A stretch of DNA of 64,000 nt from Pseudomonas typographi. GTDB lineage: Bacteria > Pseudomonadota > Gammaproteobacteria > Pseudomonadales > Pseudomonadaceae. Below the pieces are notes generated by a model. The model was not told the DNA's origin, ran no database searches, and saw nothing but the letters and a program-made list of their open reading frames with translations. Each line of letters starts with the position of its first letter. Positions within the stretch are counted from its first letter, which is position 1. A program made the translations under genes and the position numbers. The stretch is taken from positions 124,001 through 188,000 of the forward strand of contig NZ_JAAOCA010000007.1 in the NCBI RefSeq assembly GCF_014694385.1, read 5' to 3'. Of the stretch, positions 46,874 to 57,120 are shown in pieces.

Positions 46874-48221
46874 GGCTAGCCTCTTCGGGCAATACGTGGG
46901 CGGTTGTCAGGCGGTCGCGGGTGAAATAGGTGCGTGCAGCTTGCTGGATGTCCAGGGGGGTCACCTGCTGCAGGTCGTCCACTTCGCTGTCGATCAGTTT
47001 CCAGGACAACCCCACGGTTTCGAGCCGGCCGATGCTGATCGCCTGGCTGCTGATGGAGTCGCGCTGGTACACCAGCCCCGCGATCAGTTGGGCGCGTACC
47101 CGCTCCAGCTCTTGCTCCGTGGGTGGCTTGGCCTTGAGCTCGTCGAGCAGTTGCCAGATGCCTTTTTCCACATCGGCCAACGACTTGTGCTTTTGCCCGT
47201 TGGGCGTAGCGCTCAGGGTGAAAAGGCTGTCACCGCGGTTGAACGCATCGTAGTTGGCTGAGGCGCCGGCAACCAGTTCCTGGCCGCGCTCCAGGCGGGT
47301 GGACAAGCGTGCGCTGTAGCCACCGTCGAGCAGGGCGACGATCAAGCGCAGGGCCTGGGCGGTGCGCGGGTTTTGCGCGGTGGCAAGGCTCGGCACGTTG
47401 AAGCCCATCAGCAGGCTTGGCAATTGTGTGCGCACATGCAAGGTGAGCAGGCGTTCGCCCGGTTGGGCGAGTTCCAGTGGCAGTTTGGCCGGGGGCGTGT
47501 CGCGCCGGGGGATGGCGCCGAACCACCGCTCGGCCAGGGCTTTCACCTCGCTGGGCTGTACGTCGCCGACCACCACCAGGGTGGCGTTGTTGGGGGTGTA
47601 CCAAGCTTGGTACCAGTGGCGCAGTTCGTCGATGTTCATGCGATCGAGATCGGCCATCCAACCGATCGTCGGGGTGTGATAACCGCTGGCCGGGTAGGCG
47701 GCGGCCTTGAAGGCTTCATAGGCCTTCTGTGAGGGTTTGTCGTCGGTGCGCAGGCGGCGCTCTTCCTTGATTACCTCGATTTCGCGCTTGAATTCGCCCT
47801 CCGGCAGGGCCAGGGTGGCCATGCGGTCGGCTTCCAGCTCGAAGGCGACGGGCAGGCGGTCTTTGGCCAATACTTGGTAATAGGCGGTGTAGTCGTCGCT
47901 GGTGAAGGCGTTTTCTTCGGCGCCCAGGTCGCGCAGCACACGCGATGCCTCGCCGGGGCCCAGTTTGCTGCTGCCCTTGAACATCATGTGTTCCAGCGCG
48001 TGGGAAAGGCCGGTTTGCCCGGGCGCCTCGTAGCTGGAGCCCACCTTGTACCAGATTTGCGAAACGGCGATCGGGGCACGGTGGTCTTCGCGCACAACCA
48101 CTTTGAGGCCGTTGGCCAGGGTGAACTCGGTGGTGGGCTGGGGTTCTGCGGCGAATACAGCCAAAGGCAGGCAAACCGCGCCGGCCAGCAGGCCAGCGAA
48201 GCGGCGTGCTAAAGCAGTCAT
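46866..48221 (-). CDS. M16 family zinc metallopeptidase, catalytic subunit
   Basis: 451 aa. Signal peptide ending AVFAAE. Zinc-binding HALEH in GLSHALEHMMFKGS, with the third ligand expected in the downstream Glu-rich helix (ENAFTSDDYTAYY region). Second M16 domain with QELVAGASANYD. Overlaps its partner gene by 8 bases. Substrate unknown; periplasmic. Confidence 0.88.
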   Translation of the reverse strand: MTALARRFAGLLAGAVCLPLAVFAAEPQPTTEFTLANGLKVVVREDHRAPIAVSQIWYKVGSSYEAPGQTGLSHALEHMMFKGSSKLGPGEASRVLRDLGAEENAFTSDDYTAYYQVLAKDRLPVAFELEADRMATLALPEGEFKREIEVIKEERRLRTDDKPSQKAYEAFKAAAYPASGYHTPTIGWMADLDRMNIDELRHWYQAWYTPNNATLVVVGDVQPSEVKALAERWFGAIPRRDTPPAKLPLELAQPGERLLTLHVRTQLPSLLMGFNVPSLATAQNPRTAQALRLIVALLDGGYSARLSTRLERGQELVAGASANYDAFNRGDSLFTLSATPNGQKHKSLADVEKGIWQLLDELKAKPPTEQELERVRAQLIAGLVYQRDSISSQAISIGRLETVGLSWKLIDSEVDDLQQVTPLDIQQAARTYFTRDRLTTAHVLPEEASHE

Positions 48222-48442
48222 TATCGATCCAAACCTGTTGGGAGGCCTGCCGGCCTTAGCGCGGCAGGGCGATGAGGTGCTAGGATACTGGTCCGCCGCG
48301 CCTGCGTCAGCGGATATCCCTCGAACACCTGCACAAAATATTGCGCGTGAACAAGCGGGATGAATTGCAGTCTGTTCTGCGATGTTGAGAATTCCTCGAA
48401 GCGCTTCACTGGCGTTTCGCTACCGTGAGATAGCCGTCTTCC

Positions 48443-49753
48443 ATGTTTGGTTCCAACGACGACAAAAAAGCCTCGGCCGTGGCCGCTGAAAAAAAGGGCC
48501 TTTTCGGCTGGTGGCGCAAAAAGCCCCAGGAGCAGGCTGCCCAGCCCGAACCTGAACCAGCCCCCGAGGCTACGGATGCCCAGCCCCCCGCGCCGGAGCC
48601 CTCTGCCGCAGAGGTGCCGGCCGAGCGCGCCATAGCGCTGGCGCCGGAGCCGGTACTGGCCGCCCAGCCCCCCGCGGCCACTGAGCCTGCGCCGCCAGCG
48701 GTGGAGCCGGTATTGGCGCCGGAGCCTGCTCTGTTGCCTTTGCCGGTCGCCGAAGAGCCGGTATCCCTCCAGCCGGAGCCTGATCCAGCGCCGTTGCACG
48801 CCCCTACTACGGAAGCGGCCAAGGCGGGCTTCTTCGCCCGCTTGAAGCAGGGCCTGAGCAAAACCAGCGCCAGTATCGGCGAGGGCATGGCCAGCCTGTT
48901 CCTGGGCAAAAAGGTGATCGACGACGACCTGCTGGACGAGATCGAAACCCGGCTGCTGACCGCCGACGTCGGTGTGGAGGCCACCTCGGTGATCATCCGC
49001 AACCTCACCCAGAAGGTGGCCCGCAAGCAACTGACCGACGCCCAGGCGCTGTACCAGTCGCTGCAGGCCGAGCTTGCACAGATGCTCGAGCCGGTTGAGC
49101 AGCCGCTGGTGATCGGTGCCCGCGCTACGCCCTTTGTGATCCTGGTGGTCGGCGTGAACGGCGCCGGTAAAACCACCACCATCGGCAAGCTGGCGCGGCG
49201 TTTCCAGGGCGAAGGCAAAAAGGTGATGCTGGCGGCGGGCGATACCTTCCGCGCCGCGGCGGTGGAACAACTGCAGGTGTGGGGCGAGCGCAACCAGATC
49301 CCGGTGATTGCCCAGCACACCGGCGCGGATTCGGCCTCGGTGATTTTCGATGCCTTGCAGGCGGCGAAGGCCCGTGGCGTCGATGTGCTGATCGCCGACA
49401 CCGCCGGGCGCCTGCACACCAAGGACAACCTCATGGAAGAGCTGAAGAAGGTGCGTCGGGTGATGGGCAAGCTCGATGAACAGGCGCCCCATGAGGTGTT
49501 GTTGGTGCTCGATGCGGGCACCGGGCAGAACGCCATTAACCAAGCCAAGCACTTCAACCAGTCGGTCGCCCTGACCGGCTTGGCGCTGACCAAGCTCGAC
49601 GGCACCGCCAAAGGGGGGGTGATTTTCGCCTTGGCCAAGCAGTTTGGCCTGCCGATTCGCTATATCGGCGTGGGCGAAGGCATCGACGATTTGCGCACGT
49701 TCCAGGCGCAGCCATTCGTGCAGGCGCTTTTCGCTGAGCGGGAACGGGCATGA
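48443..49753 (+). CDS. ftsY: signal recognition particle receptor FtsY
   Basis: 436 aa. Acidic, Pro/Ala/Glu-rich N-terminal A domain (about 20-125), then the N domain and GTPase. G1 GVNGAGKTTTIGKLA, DTFRAAAVEQL, G3 DTAGRLHTKDNLMEE, and G4 TKLDGTAKGG. Docks SRP-ribosome complexes at the membrane. First gene of ftsY-ftsE-ftsX-rpoH and divergent from the M16 pair. Confidence 0.95.
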   Translation: MFGSNDDKKASAVAAEKKGLFGWWRKKPQEQAAQPEPEPAPEATDAQPPAPEPSAAEVPAERAIALAPEPVLAAQPPAATEPAPPAVEPVLAPEPALLPLPVAEEPVSLQPEPDPAPLHAPTTEAAKAGFFARLKQGLSKTSASIGEGMASLFLGKKVIDDDLLDEIETRLLTADVGVEATSVIIRNLTQKVARKQLTDAQALYQSLQAELAQMLEPVEQPLVIGARATPFVILVVGVNGAGKTTTIGKLARRFQGEGKKVMLAAGDTFRAAAVEQLQVWGERNQIPVIAQHTGADSASVIFDALQAAKARGVDVLIADTAGRLHTKDNLMEELKKVRRVMGKLDEQAPHEVLLVLDAGTGQNAINQAKHFNQSVALTGLALTKLDGTAKGGVIFALAKQFGLPIRYIGVGEGIDDLRTFQAQPFVQALFAERERA

Positions 49754-50421
49754 TTCGCTTCGAGCAGGTCGGCAAACGCTACCCCAACGGCCATATAGGT
49801 GTGCACGAACTCAGCTTTCGGGTGCGCCGCGGCGAATTCCTGTTCGTCACCGGCCACTCCGGCGCTGGCAAAAGTACCTTGCTGCGGCTGTTGTTGGCCA
49901 TGGAGCGCCCTACCAGCGGTAAGCTGCTGTTGGCCGGCCAAGACCTGGGCCAGATCAGCAATGCGCAGATCCCTTTCTTGCGCCGGCAAATCGGCGTGGT
50001 GTTCCAGAACCACCAGTTGCTGTTCGACCGCACGGTGTTCAACAACGTCGCCTTGCCGCTGCAGATTCTCGGGTTGGACAAAGGCGAAATCGCCAAGCGA
50101 GTCGATTCGGCCCTCGACCGGGTGGCGCTGGGGGACAAAGGCGACCTCTACCCTGGGGACTTGTCGACCGGGCAGCAACAGCGGGTCGGCATTGCCCGTG
50201 CCATCGTCCATCGGCCCGCATTGTTGCTGGCCGATGAGCCCACCGGTAACCTCGACCCGCGCCTGGCGGCGGAGATCATGGGTGTGTTCGAAGACATCAA
50301 TCGTTTAGGTACCAGTGTGCTGATCGCCAGCCATGACCTGGCCCTGATCGCGCGCATGCGCCACCGCATGCTGACACTGCAACGTGGCCGCCTGATCGGC
50401 GACGGGGAGGCTGCCCAATGA
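49750..50421 (+). CDS. ftsE: cell division ATP-binding protein FtsE
   Basis: 223 aa. ABC ATPase that with FtsX drives periplasmic amidase activation during septation. Walker A GHSGAGKST, signature LSTGQQQRVGIARA, Walker B LLLADEPTGNLD. It starts in an ATGA overlap with ftsY and ends in one with ftsX. Confidence 0.95.
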   Translation: MIRFEQVGKRYPNGHIGVHELSFRVRRGEFLFVTGHSGAGKSTLLRLLLAMERPTSGKLLLAGQDLGQISNAQIPFLRRQIGVVFQNHQLLFDRTVFNNVALPLQILGLDKGEIAKRVDSALDRVALGDKGDLYPGDLSTGQQQRVGIARAIVHRPALLLADEPTGNLDPRLAAEIMGVFEDINRLGTSVLIASHDLALIARMRHRMLTLQRGRLIGDGEAAQ

Positions 50422-51449
50422 GCGCCACCCGCAGCCCAAAGGTTTCGGACCGGGTGGCGCCGCGCGCCGCCGAGCCGCAGCCACCGAAGAAAAAACCGCG
50501 GCGCCAGGATGACGACGACGGGCCCGATTTCGGTACGCTGTTCCACGCGTGGCTCGAGAGCCACCGGGCCAGCCTGGCCGACAGCCTGAAGCGCCTGGGC
50601 CGGCACCCTTTCGGTAGTTTGTTCACCTGCCTGGTGATGGCGGTGGCGCTGAGCATGCCGATGGGTTTGTCGTTGCTGCTGAAGAACGTCGAACGCCTTG
50701 GCGGCTCATGGCAACGGGCCGCGCAGATTTCCCTGTACATGGACCTCGGCGCCAGCGATGCGGATGGCCAGGCATTGGTGGCCAAGGCCAAGGGGCTGGG
50801 TGGGGTGGCCGACGCCGAATACGTAAGCCGGGCCCAGGCGCTCGAAGAGTTCCAGCAGCAGTCTGGCCTGGGGCAAGCGCTCAAGGAACTGCCAGACAAC
50901 CCATTGCCTGGCACGGTGGTGGTCACCCCGCTGGAGGTCGACAAGCCCACCCTGGAAGCGCTGCGCGAACAGTTGGCGGCGTTGCCCAATGTGCAACAGG
51001 CGCAATTGGACCTGGTTTGGGTCGAGCGCTTGGCGGCCATTCTCAAATTGGGGGACCGCTTTATCTTTGGTTTGGCGGTGCTGTTGATATCCGCCCTGTT
51101 ACTGGTGATCGGTAACACCATAAGGTTACACATTGAAAACCGCCGGGTAGAAATCGAGGTGATCAAGCTGGTAGGGGGAACTGACGCCTACGTGCGGCGT
51201 CCGTTTCTTTATATGGGCGCCCTCTACGGCCTCGGTGCGGGTTTGCTGGCCTGGGCCGTGCTGGTTTTTGGCCTTAACTGGCTAAATAAGTCGGTGGTGG
51301 GGTTGTCCGAGCTGTATGGTAGCGACTTCGCGTTGGGCGGGGTGCCGCTCTCCGACGCGGTTTCCCTCTTGCTTGGTGCGGTACTGTTGGGGTATATCGG
51401 TGCGTGGATCGCGGTGGCGAGGCACCTACGGGAGCTGGCGCCGCGGTGA
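50418..51449 (+). CDS. ftsX: cell division protein FtsX
   Basis: 343 aa. Cytosolic N-terminus rich in Pro, Lys and Arg (EPQPPKKKPRRQDDDDG), then four membrane segments with a large periplasmic loop between the first and second (about 90-210). NTIRLHIENRRVEIEVIKLVGG is the coupling segment to FtsE. Partner of FtsE. Confidence 0.95.
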   Translation: MSATRSPKVSDRVAPRAAEPQPPKKKPRRQDDDDGPDFGTLFHAWLESHRASLADSLKRLGRHPFGSLFTCLVMAVALSMPMGLSLLLKNVERLGGSWQRAAQISLYMDLGASDADGQALVAKAKGLGGVADAEYVSRAQALEEFQQQSGLGQALKELPDNPLPGTVVVTPLEVDKPTLEALREQLAALPNVQQAQLDLVWVERLAAILKLGDRFIFGLAVLLISALLLVIGNTIRLHIENRRVEIEVIKLVGGTDAYVRRPFLYMGALYGLGAGLLAWAVLVFGLNWLNKSVVGLSELYGSDFALGGVPLSDAVSLLLGAVLLGYIGAWIAVARHLRELAPR

Positions 51450-51487
51450 TCCAACATTTTCTTGACGTCAAAGACCGTTCTTCATCG

Positions 51488-51514
51488 GAACTAGGTAAAA
51501 GGTTCCCGGTCTTA
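51488..51514 (+). promoter_or_regulatory. AlgU (sigma-E)-type promoter of rpoH
   Basis: GAACTA (51488-51493), 16-bp spacer, TCTTA (51510-51514) matches the AlgU/sigma-E form GAACTT-N16-TCTGA with few changes. P. aeruginosa rpoH is known to have an AlgU-dependent promoter. A possible -35 TTGACG lies at 51462, without a good -10. Confidence 0.55.
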
Positions 51515-51561
51515 TGTTCAGCGCCCGACGGCGCGAGTCTGTATTTTGGAGGTCCATTCGT

Positions 51562-52416
51562 ATGACCCAATCCTTGCAACCTGCTTATGCGCTGGTCCCA
51601 GGTGCGAACCTGGAAGCCTATGTGCACACGGTTAACAGCATCCCGCTGCTTACGCCGGAGCGGGAGCGCGAGCTGGCCGACAGCCTTTACTATGAGCAAG
51701 ATCTGAACGCCGCGCGCGAACTGGTGATGGCCCACCTGCGTTTCGTGGTGCATATCGCGCGTAGCTATTCGGGCTACGGGCTGGCCCAGGCAGACCTGAT
51801 TCAAGAGGGCAATGTTGGCCTGATGAAGGCGGTCAAGCGTTTCAACCCGGAAATGAACGTGCGCCTGGTATCGTTCGCCGTTCACTGGATCAAGGCCGAG
51901 ATCCACGAGTTCATCCTGCGCAACTGGCGGATCGTCAAGGTTGCCACCACCAAGGCCCAGCGCAAGCTGTTTTTCAACCTGCGCAGCCAGAAAAAACGCC
52001 TGGCCTGGCTGAACAACGACGAAGTGCACCGGGTGGCGGAAAGCCTGGGTGTAGAGCCGCGCGAAGTGCGTGAGATGGAAAGCCGCCTCACTGGCCAAGA
52101 CATGGCATTCGACCCAGCGGCCGAGGCCGATGATGACAGCGCGTTCCAGTCGCCTGCCCATTACCTCGAAGACCACCGCTACGACCCGGCTCGCCAATTG
52201 GAAGATGCCGATTGGAGCGACAGCGCCAACAACAGCTTGCACGAAGCCCTGCAAGTGTTGGATGCGCGCAGCCGCGATATTCTCTACCAGCGCTGGTTGG
52301 CCGAGGAAAAGGCCACGTTGCATGAGTTGGCAGAGAAGTACAACGTTTCGGCTGAGCGTATCCGCCAGTTGGAGAAAAACGCGATGAACAAGCTCAAGGG
52401 CTCCATCGCGGCCTGA
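51562..52416 (+). CDS. rpoH: RNA polymerase sigma-32 (heat shock)
   Basis: 284 aa. Region 2 with [27 protein letters not shown], the RpoH box [15 protein letters not shown], and region 4 with [22 protein letters not shown]. The ATG at 51562 has TTGGAGG upstream. The 112-base leader from the ftsX stop carries the AlgU-type promoter; folding of the leader may add thermal control, as reported for other rpoH messages. Confidence 0.95.
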   Translation: MTQSLQPAYALVPGANLEAYVHTVNSIPLLTPERERELADSLYYEQDLNAARELVMAHLRFVVHIARSYSGYGLAQADLIQEGNVGLMKAVKRFNPEMNVRLVSFAVHWIKAEIHEFILRNWRIVKVATTKAQRKLFFNLRSQKKRLAWLNNDEVHRVAESLGVEPREVREMESRLTGQDMAFDPAAEADDDSAFQSPAHYLEDHRYDPARQLEDADWSDSANNSLHEALQVLDARSRDILYQRWLAEEKATLHELAEKYNVSAERIRQLEKNAMNKLKGSIAA

Positions 52417-52450
52417 GGTCCATACCCAGGGCGGCCCTGCCGCCTGATGT

Positions 52451-52473
52451 GGCCCGGCATAGCCTGCCGGGCC
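52451..52473. terminator. bidirectional hairpin between rpoH and mtgA
   Basis: Perfect 9-bp stem (52451-52459 with 52465-52473) with a TAGCC loop, in the 76-base gap between two convergent genes. It has no T-run, so it may act mainly as a 3'-end protector. Confidence 0.5.
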
Positions 52474-52492
52474 CTCCCTGCGGGTATCCGGC

Positions 52493-53212
52493 TCACTGCC
52501 ACGGCAGCGGCCTGGCGTGGTTCAGGTTGCTCAAGTATTCGCTACCCCCCAATTGGCCCATTTGCTGGCGTATCCATGCCGCCCGGCGCAGCACGTACGG
52601 GCTGGGATGGCTGGCGCTCCAATGGCGAGGGTTTGGTAGCACCGCGGCTAGCAAACTGGCCTGCTGGCGCGAGAGTGCGCTGGCGTTGACGCCAAAGTGG
52701 TGTTGCGCCGCCGCCTGGGCCCCGAACACGCCAACGTCCCATTCCGCACTGTTCAAATACACCTCGAGGATTCGCTGCTTAGGCCAGAGCACCTCGATCA
52801 GCACGGTGAACCAAGCTTCCAGGGCCTTGCGAAAATAGCTGCGCCCCGACCACAGGAACAGGTTCTTGGCCACCTGTTGGCTCAACGTGCTGGCCCCGCG
52901 AAGCGCCCCGCCACTCTCGTTATGCAGGAACGCGGCGCGAATGGCGGGAACGTCAAACCCCCAATGTGACGAAAAGCGTTGGTCTTCGCCGGCAATGGCA
53001 GCGATTTTCAGGTCATCGGAAATGTATTCCCAACTTCGCCAACTGCGCTGCAAGTCGACGGGCTCGCCGTTGGCCCAGGATTGCACCTTGCGCTCGACCA
53101 TCAGCGCCGACCCCGGTGGCGGCACCCAGCGCAGCACCAGTACCAGCAAAAAGCTGCCAATGGCGAACCATTTCAGAAACTTGAACACGCGTTGCAAAAT
53201 GACATGCAGCAT
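52493..53212 (-). CDS. mtgA: monofunctional peptidoglycan glycosyltransferase
   Basis: 239 aa. Single N-terminal membrane anchor (FAIGSFLLVLVLRWV), then a GT51 domain: catalytic Glu in AAIAGEDQRFSSHWGFD, GASTLSQQVAKNLFLW, the second acidic motif ILEVYLNSAEWDVGVFG, and SRQQASLLAAVLPNP. Polymerises lipid II at the periplasmic face. The start at 53212 is chosen just before the anchor. Confidence 0.94.
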   Translation of the reverse strand: MLHVILQRVFKFLKWFAIGSFLLVLVLRWVPPPGSALMVERKVQSWANGEPVDLQRSWRSWEYISDDLKIAAIAGEDQRFSSHWGFDVPAIRAAFLHNESGGALRGASTLSQQVAKNLFLWSGRSYFRKALEAWFTVLIEVLWPKQRILEVYLNSAEWDVGVFGAQAAAQHHFGVNASALSRQQASLLAAVLPNPRHWSASHPSPYVLRRAAWIRQQMGQLGGSEYLSNLNHARPLPWQ

Positions 53213-53285
53213 AAGTGTGCTTGGCCTGGGCCGGGAGAGCGGGCCATTATACAGGTCCACACCTATGCACAACGGAGCCGTACCC

Positions 53286-53660
53286 ATGTTAAGAACCTTC
53301 CTGCTGCTGGCCGCGTTTTTCGGGTTCACCGGCGTGGGGTTAGGGGCATTCGCCGCGCATGGGCTCAAGGGCCGCCTGAGCGCCGATTACCTGGCGATCT
53401 TTCAGACCGGGGTGCACTACCAGTTGGTGCATGCCTTGGCGTTGCTGGCGGTGGCGGTGCTGGCCAATACGCTGCCCGGCCGCTTGGTAGGCTGGGCAGG
53501 TGGATGTTTTGCGCTGGGTATCGTTTTATTCAGCGGCAGCCTGTACCTGCTCACGCTTACCGGGGTCGGCAAGCTGGGCATCATTACGCCCTTCGGTGGC
53601 CTGGCGTTTTTGGCCGGTTGGCTGTGCCTGGGCCTGCTGGCTTGGCGGCTGGCGCCCTGA
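53286..53660 (+). CDS. DUF423 family membrane protein
   Basis: 124 aa with four hydrophobic segments. Typical DUF423 features: LGAFAAHGLKGRLS, FQTGVHYQLVHALALL and GGLAFLAGW. Function unknown. The ATG at 53286 has GGAG eight bases upstream; a Met codon at 53265 is less likely. Confidence 0.85.
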   Translation: MLRTFLLLAAFFGFTGVGLGAFAAHGLKGRLSADYLAIFQTGVHYQLVHALALLAVAVLANTLPGRLVGWAGGCFALGIVLFSGSLYLLTLTGVGKLGIITPFGGLAFLAGWLCLGLLAWRLAP

Positions 53661-53775
53661 GCCATAAGTGCCGGTACGGCCACGGCGGTGGGGACGAACG
53701 GCCGCTGGGCGCCTTGGTCGCCACGCTCGATCTGTTAGAATGCCACCCCCCAAATCATCCGATGGCGGCGAGCAC

Positions 53776-53976
53776 ATGCGCATCCAACTGAACGGCGAAC
53801 CCTTCGAACTGCCCGACGCAGCAACCGTCGAGGCACTGCTCAGCCGCCTTGACTTGGGCGGCCGGCGCGTGGCGGTGGAGCTGAACCTGGACATCGTGCC
53901 GCGCAGCCAGCATGCCGGCACCGCGCTCAAAGAGGGCGACCAGGTCGAAGTGGTCCATGCGATCGGTGGTGGCTAA
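53776..53976 (+). CDS. thiS: thiamine biosynthesis sulfur carrier ThiS
   Basis: 66 aa, ubiquitin-like fold ending in AIGGG, whose terminal Gly-Gly is thiocarboxylated to supply sulfur to ThiG. Starts MRIQLNGEPFELPD. The adjacent thiG confirms the role. Confidence 0.93.
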   Translation: MRIQLNGEPFELPDAATVEALLSRLDLGGRRVAVELNLDIVPRSQHAGTALKEGDQVEVVHAIGGG

Positions 53977-54032
53977 CCGGGCAACGATCGGCCCTGCCAC
54001 TTTAATTGCGAATTCAATTCGAGGAATGTCCC

Positions 54033-54827
54033 ATGAGCATTGCTGAACGCGACAAGCCTTTCACCGTTGCCGGCCGTACCTTTCAGTCGCGCTTGCTGGT
54101 GGGCACCGGCAAATACCGTGACTTGGAAGAAACCCGCCTGGCCATCGAAGCTTCCGGTGCGCAAATCGTAACCGTTGCCGTGCGCCGCACCAACATCGGC
54201 CAGAACCCTGGCGAGCCCAACCTGCTGGATGTACTACCGCCCAGCCGTTACACCATTCTGCCTAACACCGCCGGTTGCTACGATGCAGTAGAGGCGGTGC
54301 GTACCTGCCGCTTGGCGCGCGAGATGCTCGATGGCCACAACCTGGTCAAGCTCGAAGTGCTGGCCGACCAGAAAACCCTGTTCCCCAATGTGATCGAAAC
54401 CCTCAAGGCCGCCGAGGTGCTGGTCAAGGATGGCTTCGACGTGATGGTGTACACCAGCGATGACCCGGTCATCGCCCGGCAGTTGGCCGAGATCGGCTGC
54501 TGCGCGGTGATGCCGCTGGCCGGGTTGATCGGTACTGGCCTGGGTATCTGCAACCCCTACAATTTGCAGATTATCCTTGAGGAAGCCAAGGTCCCGGTGC
54601 TGGTCGACGCCGGTGTGGGCACGGCCTCCGATGCCACCATCGCCATGGAGCTGGGCTGCACGGCCGTGCTGATGAACTCGGCGATCGCCCATGCACAGCA
54701 CCCGGTGCAAATGGCCGAGGCCATGAAGCATGCGATTATCGCCGGGCGCTTGGCCTGGTTGGCCGGGCGCATGCCGAAAAAACTCTATGCCAGCGCTTCT
54801 TCGCCGCTGGATGGCCTGATCAAGTAA
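54033..54827 (+). CDS. thiG: thiazole synthase ThiG
   Basis: 264 aa. Makes the thiazole phosphate moiety of thiamine from deoxyxylulose 5-phosphate, dehydroglycine and ThiS thiocarboxylate. [16 protein letters not shown], the Schiff-base Lys in [21 protein letters not shown], and [13 protein letters not shown]. The 56-base gap after thiS holds a good GAGGAATG start context. trmB follows 9 bases after its stop. Confidence 0.95.
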   Translation: MSIAERDKPFTVAGRTFQSRLLVGTGKYRDLEETRLAIEASGAQIVTVAVRRTNIGQNPGEPNLLDVLPPSRYTILPNTAGCYDAVEAVRTCRLAREMLDGHNLVKLEVLADQKTLFPNVIETLKAAEVLVKDGFDVMVYTSDDPVIARQLAEIGCCAVMPLAGLIGTGLGICNPYNLQIILEEAKVPVLVDAGVGTASDATIAMELGCTAVLMNSAIAHAQHPVQMAEAMKHAIIAGRLAWLAGRMPKKLYASASSPLDGLIK

Positions 54828-54836
54828 GAGCATTCA

Positions 54837-55562
54837 ATGATCGATTCGCAACCACTGCCGCAAGCGAGCGCCGGCGAACACTCGCCACGGCGTGCCATCA
54901 AAAGCTTCGTGATGCGTGCCGGGCGCATGACCGAGGGCCAACAACGCGGCCTGGATATCGGCGGCCCGCGGTTCATCCTGCCGCTGGCCGAGGCGCCGGT
55001 GGATTTCAACCAGGTTTTCGGGCGCCAAGCTCCGCGGACGTTGGAGATCGGCTTCGGCATGGGCCATTCGTTGCTGGAAATGGCCGCTGCGGTGCCTGAG
55101 CACGATTTTATCGGGGTGGAAGTCCACCGCCCCGGTGTGGGGGCGCTGCTCAACGGCTTGCTGACCCAACAGTTGGCGAATGTCCGTGTTTACGATTGCG
55201 ATGCCATCGAAGTGCTCAAGCGCTGCGTGGCCGATGAGAGCCTCGACCGCTTACTGTTGTTCTTCCCCGACCCCTGGCACAAAAGCCGCCACCACAAGCG
55301 GCGCATCGTACAGCCGGCCTTTGCCGAGCTGGTGCGCAGCAAGCTCAAGGTGGGCGGTGTGCTGCACATGGCAACCGACTGGGAGCATTACGCCGAGCAT
55401 ATGCTTGAAGTGATGAACGCAGCCCCGGGGTATCGCAACCTTGCCGCCGATGGCCGTTGGGTACCGCGCCCACCCGAGCGCCCCGTGACCAAGTTCGAAC
55501 GCCGTGGCGAACGGCTGGGGCATGGCGTATGGGACCTTAAGTTCGAGAAGCTTGCGCCATAA
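54837..55562 (+). CDS. trmB: tRNA (guanine-46-N7) methyltransferase
   Basis: 241 aa. SAM-dependent formation of m7G46 in tRNA variable loops. [18 protein letters not shown] (SAM site), [16 protein letters not shown], and [18 protein letters not shown] with the catalytic Asp and tRNA-contact residues. Nine bases after thiG, probably one operon thiS-thiG-trmB. Confidence 0.95.
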   Translation: MIDSQPLPQASAGEHSPRRAIKSFVMRAGRMTEGQQRGLDIGGPRFILPLAEAPVDFNQVFGRQAPRTLEIGFGMGHSLLEMAAAVPEHDFIGVEVHRPGVGALLNGLLTQQLANVRVYDCDAIEVLKRCVADESLDRLLLFFPDPWHKSRHHKRRIVQPAFAELVRSKLKVGGVLHMATDWEHYAEHMLEVMNAAPGYRNLAADGRWVPRPPERPVTKFERRGERLGHGVWDLKFEKLAP

Positions 55563-55623
55563 GCGAAAGCGCCAACGCAGGTAGACGCAAGGCACACGCT
55601 TTTGCAACAGCGGGGCGTGCCGG

Positions 55624-55947
55624 CTATTTGCGATCCGCCACCACACCCAGCAGCACCAGCACCACCAACAACACCGGCGCGAGGCTATAGTTGTTGAACT
55701 GCGACAGCCCACGCACCACCCAAGGCGTGGCATAGATCAGCGCCGCGCCGCTACCCACCAGGCACACCAGGGCCAGGGCGGGCACGCGCAGGGCGCCGGC
55801 CAAGTTGCCCAGGCGGCTTTCTATCCAGCCCTTGAATTGCGCGCCGAACAGCAGCAGCGCACAGCCTACCAAGGCCAGGGAAATCTCCGACAGGTTACTG
55901 CGGCTCCAGCGCGAAACCGTGGCGAGCAGGTCCAGTATCAGGTCCAT
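55624..55947 (-). CDS. DUF3392 membrane protein
   Basis: 107 aa with three hydrophobic segments (LSEISLALVGCALLLFGA, VPALALVCLVGSGAALIYA, LAPVLLVVLVLLGVVA). Matches DUF3392; function unknown. Starts 9 bases after hemW, so it is the last gene of the metX-metW-rdgB-hemW series. Confidence 0.8.
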   Translation of the reverse strand: MDLILDLLATVSRWSRSNLSEISLALVGCALLLFGAQFKGWIESRLGNLAGALRVPALALVCLVGSGAALIYATPWVVRGLSQFNNYSLAPVLLVVLVLLGVVADRK

Positions 55948-55956
55948 CACGTGTCC

Positions 55957-57120
55957 TTAGTTCAAGAAGTACTGCAACAGGTCGTTAAGAAACAACTGCC
56001 CTTGTGGGGTAGCCACCAGCCGCGCCGGTTCGACCTCCAATAGCCCCTTTTGTTCGGCTTGGCGCCGCGCCGCGCCCAGGCTGGCCAACGGCAGGCCGGT
56101 GCGTGCCGGGAACAATGCCGCCTCTACGCCTTCGGTGAGCCGCAGCGCGTTCATCAGGAATTCAAACGGCAGTTCCTCGGCCGGTAGCACCTTGTCGCCG
56201 GCCTTGAAGGGCTTGGCCAGGTTCAAGTAGTCCTTGGGCAGGCGGGTTTTCCAGGTACGGCGGACAGTGCCATCCGGGTGGGTGAGTTTGCCATGGGCGC
56301 CGGCACCAATCCCGATGAAGTCGCCAAACGACCAGTAATTCAGGTTATGCCTCGCCTGGTGCCCTGCGCGGGCATAAGCGGAGACTTCATACTGGATAAA
56401 GCCGTGCTCATTCAGCAAAGCTTGGCCGGCTTCCTGGATGTCCCATAGGGTGTCATCTTCGGGCAGCGGCGGTGGCTGGTTCCAGAACACCGTATTGGGC
56501 TCGAGCGTGAGTTGGTACCACGACAGGTGCGTGGGGGCCAGGGCAATGGCTTGGCGCAAGTCGTCCAGCGCTTGTTCCAGGGTTTGCTCCGGCAGCCCGT
56601 GCATCAGGTCGAGGTTGAAGTTGTCGAAGCCTGCCCGGCGCGCCATTTCGGCGGCGCGCAGTGCTTCATCGCCGCTGTGGATACGCCCCAACCGCTTCAA
56701 CTTGGCTGCCTCGAAGCTCTGCACGCCTATGGATAGCCGGTTGATGCCGAGCTTGCGGTAGGCTACGAACTTGGCTTGCTCGAAGGTGCCCGGGTTGGCC
56801 TCCAAAGTGATTTCGATGCCTTGGGCGAACGGGATGCGCGCGGCCACACCCTCAAGCAGCCGGCCCAACGCCACGGCGCTAAATAGGCTGGGCGTGCCGC
56901 CGCCGAAGAATATCGAGGCCAGTTGCCGCCCCTGGACATAGGGCAAGTCTTGGTCAAGGTCGCTCAGCAGCGCGCTGACGTAGGCGTCTTCCGGTAGCTC
57001 CGGGCTCGCGGCGTGGGAATTGAAGTCGCAGTAAGGGCATTTGCGTACGCACCATGGGATGTGCACGTAAAGGGCGAGCGGGGGTAGCTGCAGGGTGCTG
57101 CCGGCGAGAACGGCGGTCAT
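55957..57120 (-). CDS. hemW: radical SAM heme chaperone HemW
   Basis: 387 aa. Radical SAM core with [17 protein letters not shown] (CxxxCxxC binding the [4Fe-4S] cluster), [10 protein letters not shown], and [18 protein letters not shown], then the HemN-type C-terminal domain. HemW binds and delivers haem and lacks coproporphyrinogen dehydrogenase activity. Overlaps rdgB by 4 bases. Confidence 0.92.
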   Translation of the reverse strand: MTAVLAGSTLQLPPLALYVHIPWCVRKCPYCDFNSHAASPELPEDAYVSALLSDLDQDLPYVQGRQLASIFFGGGTPSLFSAVALGRLLEGVAARIPFAQGIEITLEANPGTFEQAKFVAYRKLGINRLSIGVQSFEAAKLKRLGRIHSGDEALRAAEMARRAGFDNFNLDLMHGLPEQTLEQALDDLRQAIALAPTHLSWYQLTLEPNTVFWNQPPPLPEDDTLWDIQEAGQALLNEHGFIQYEVSAYARAGHQARHNLNYWSFGDFIGIGAGAHGKLTHPDGTVRRTWKTRLPKDYLNLAKPFKAGDKVLPAEELPFEFLMNALRLTEGVEAALFPARTGLPLASLGAARRQAEQKGLLEVEPARLVATPQGQLFLNDLLQYFLN

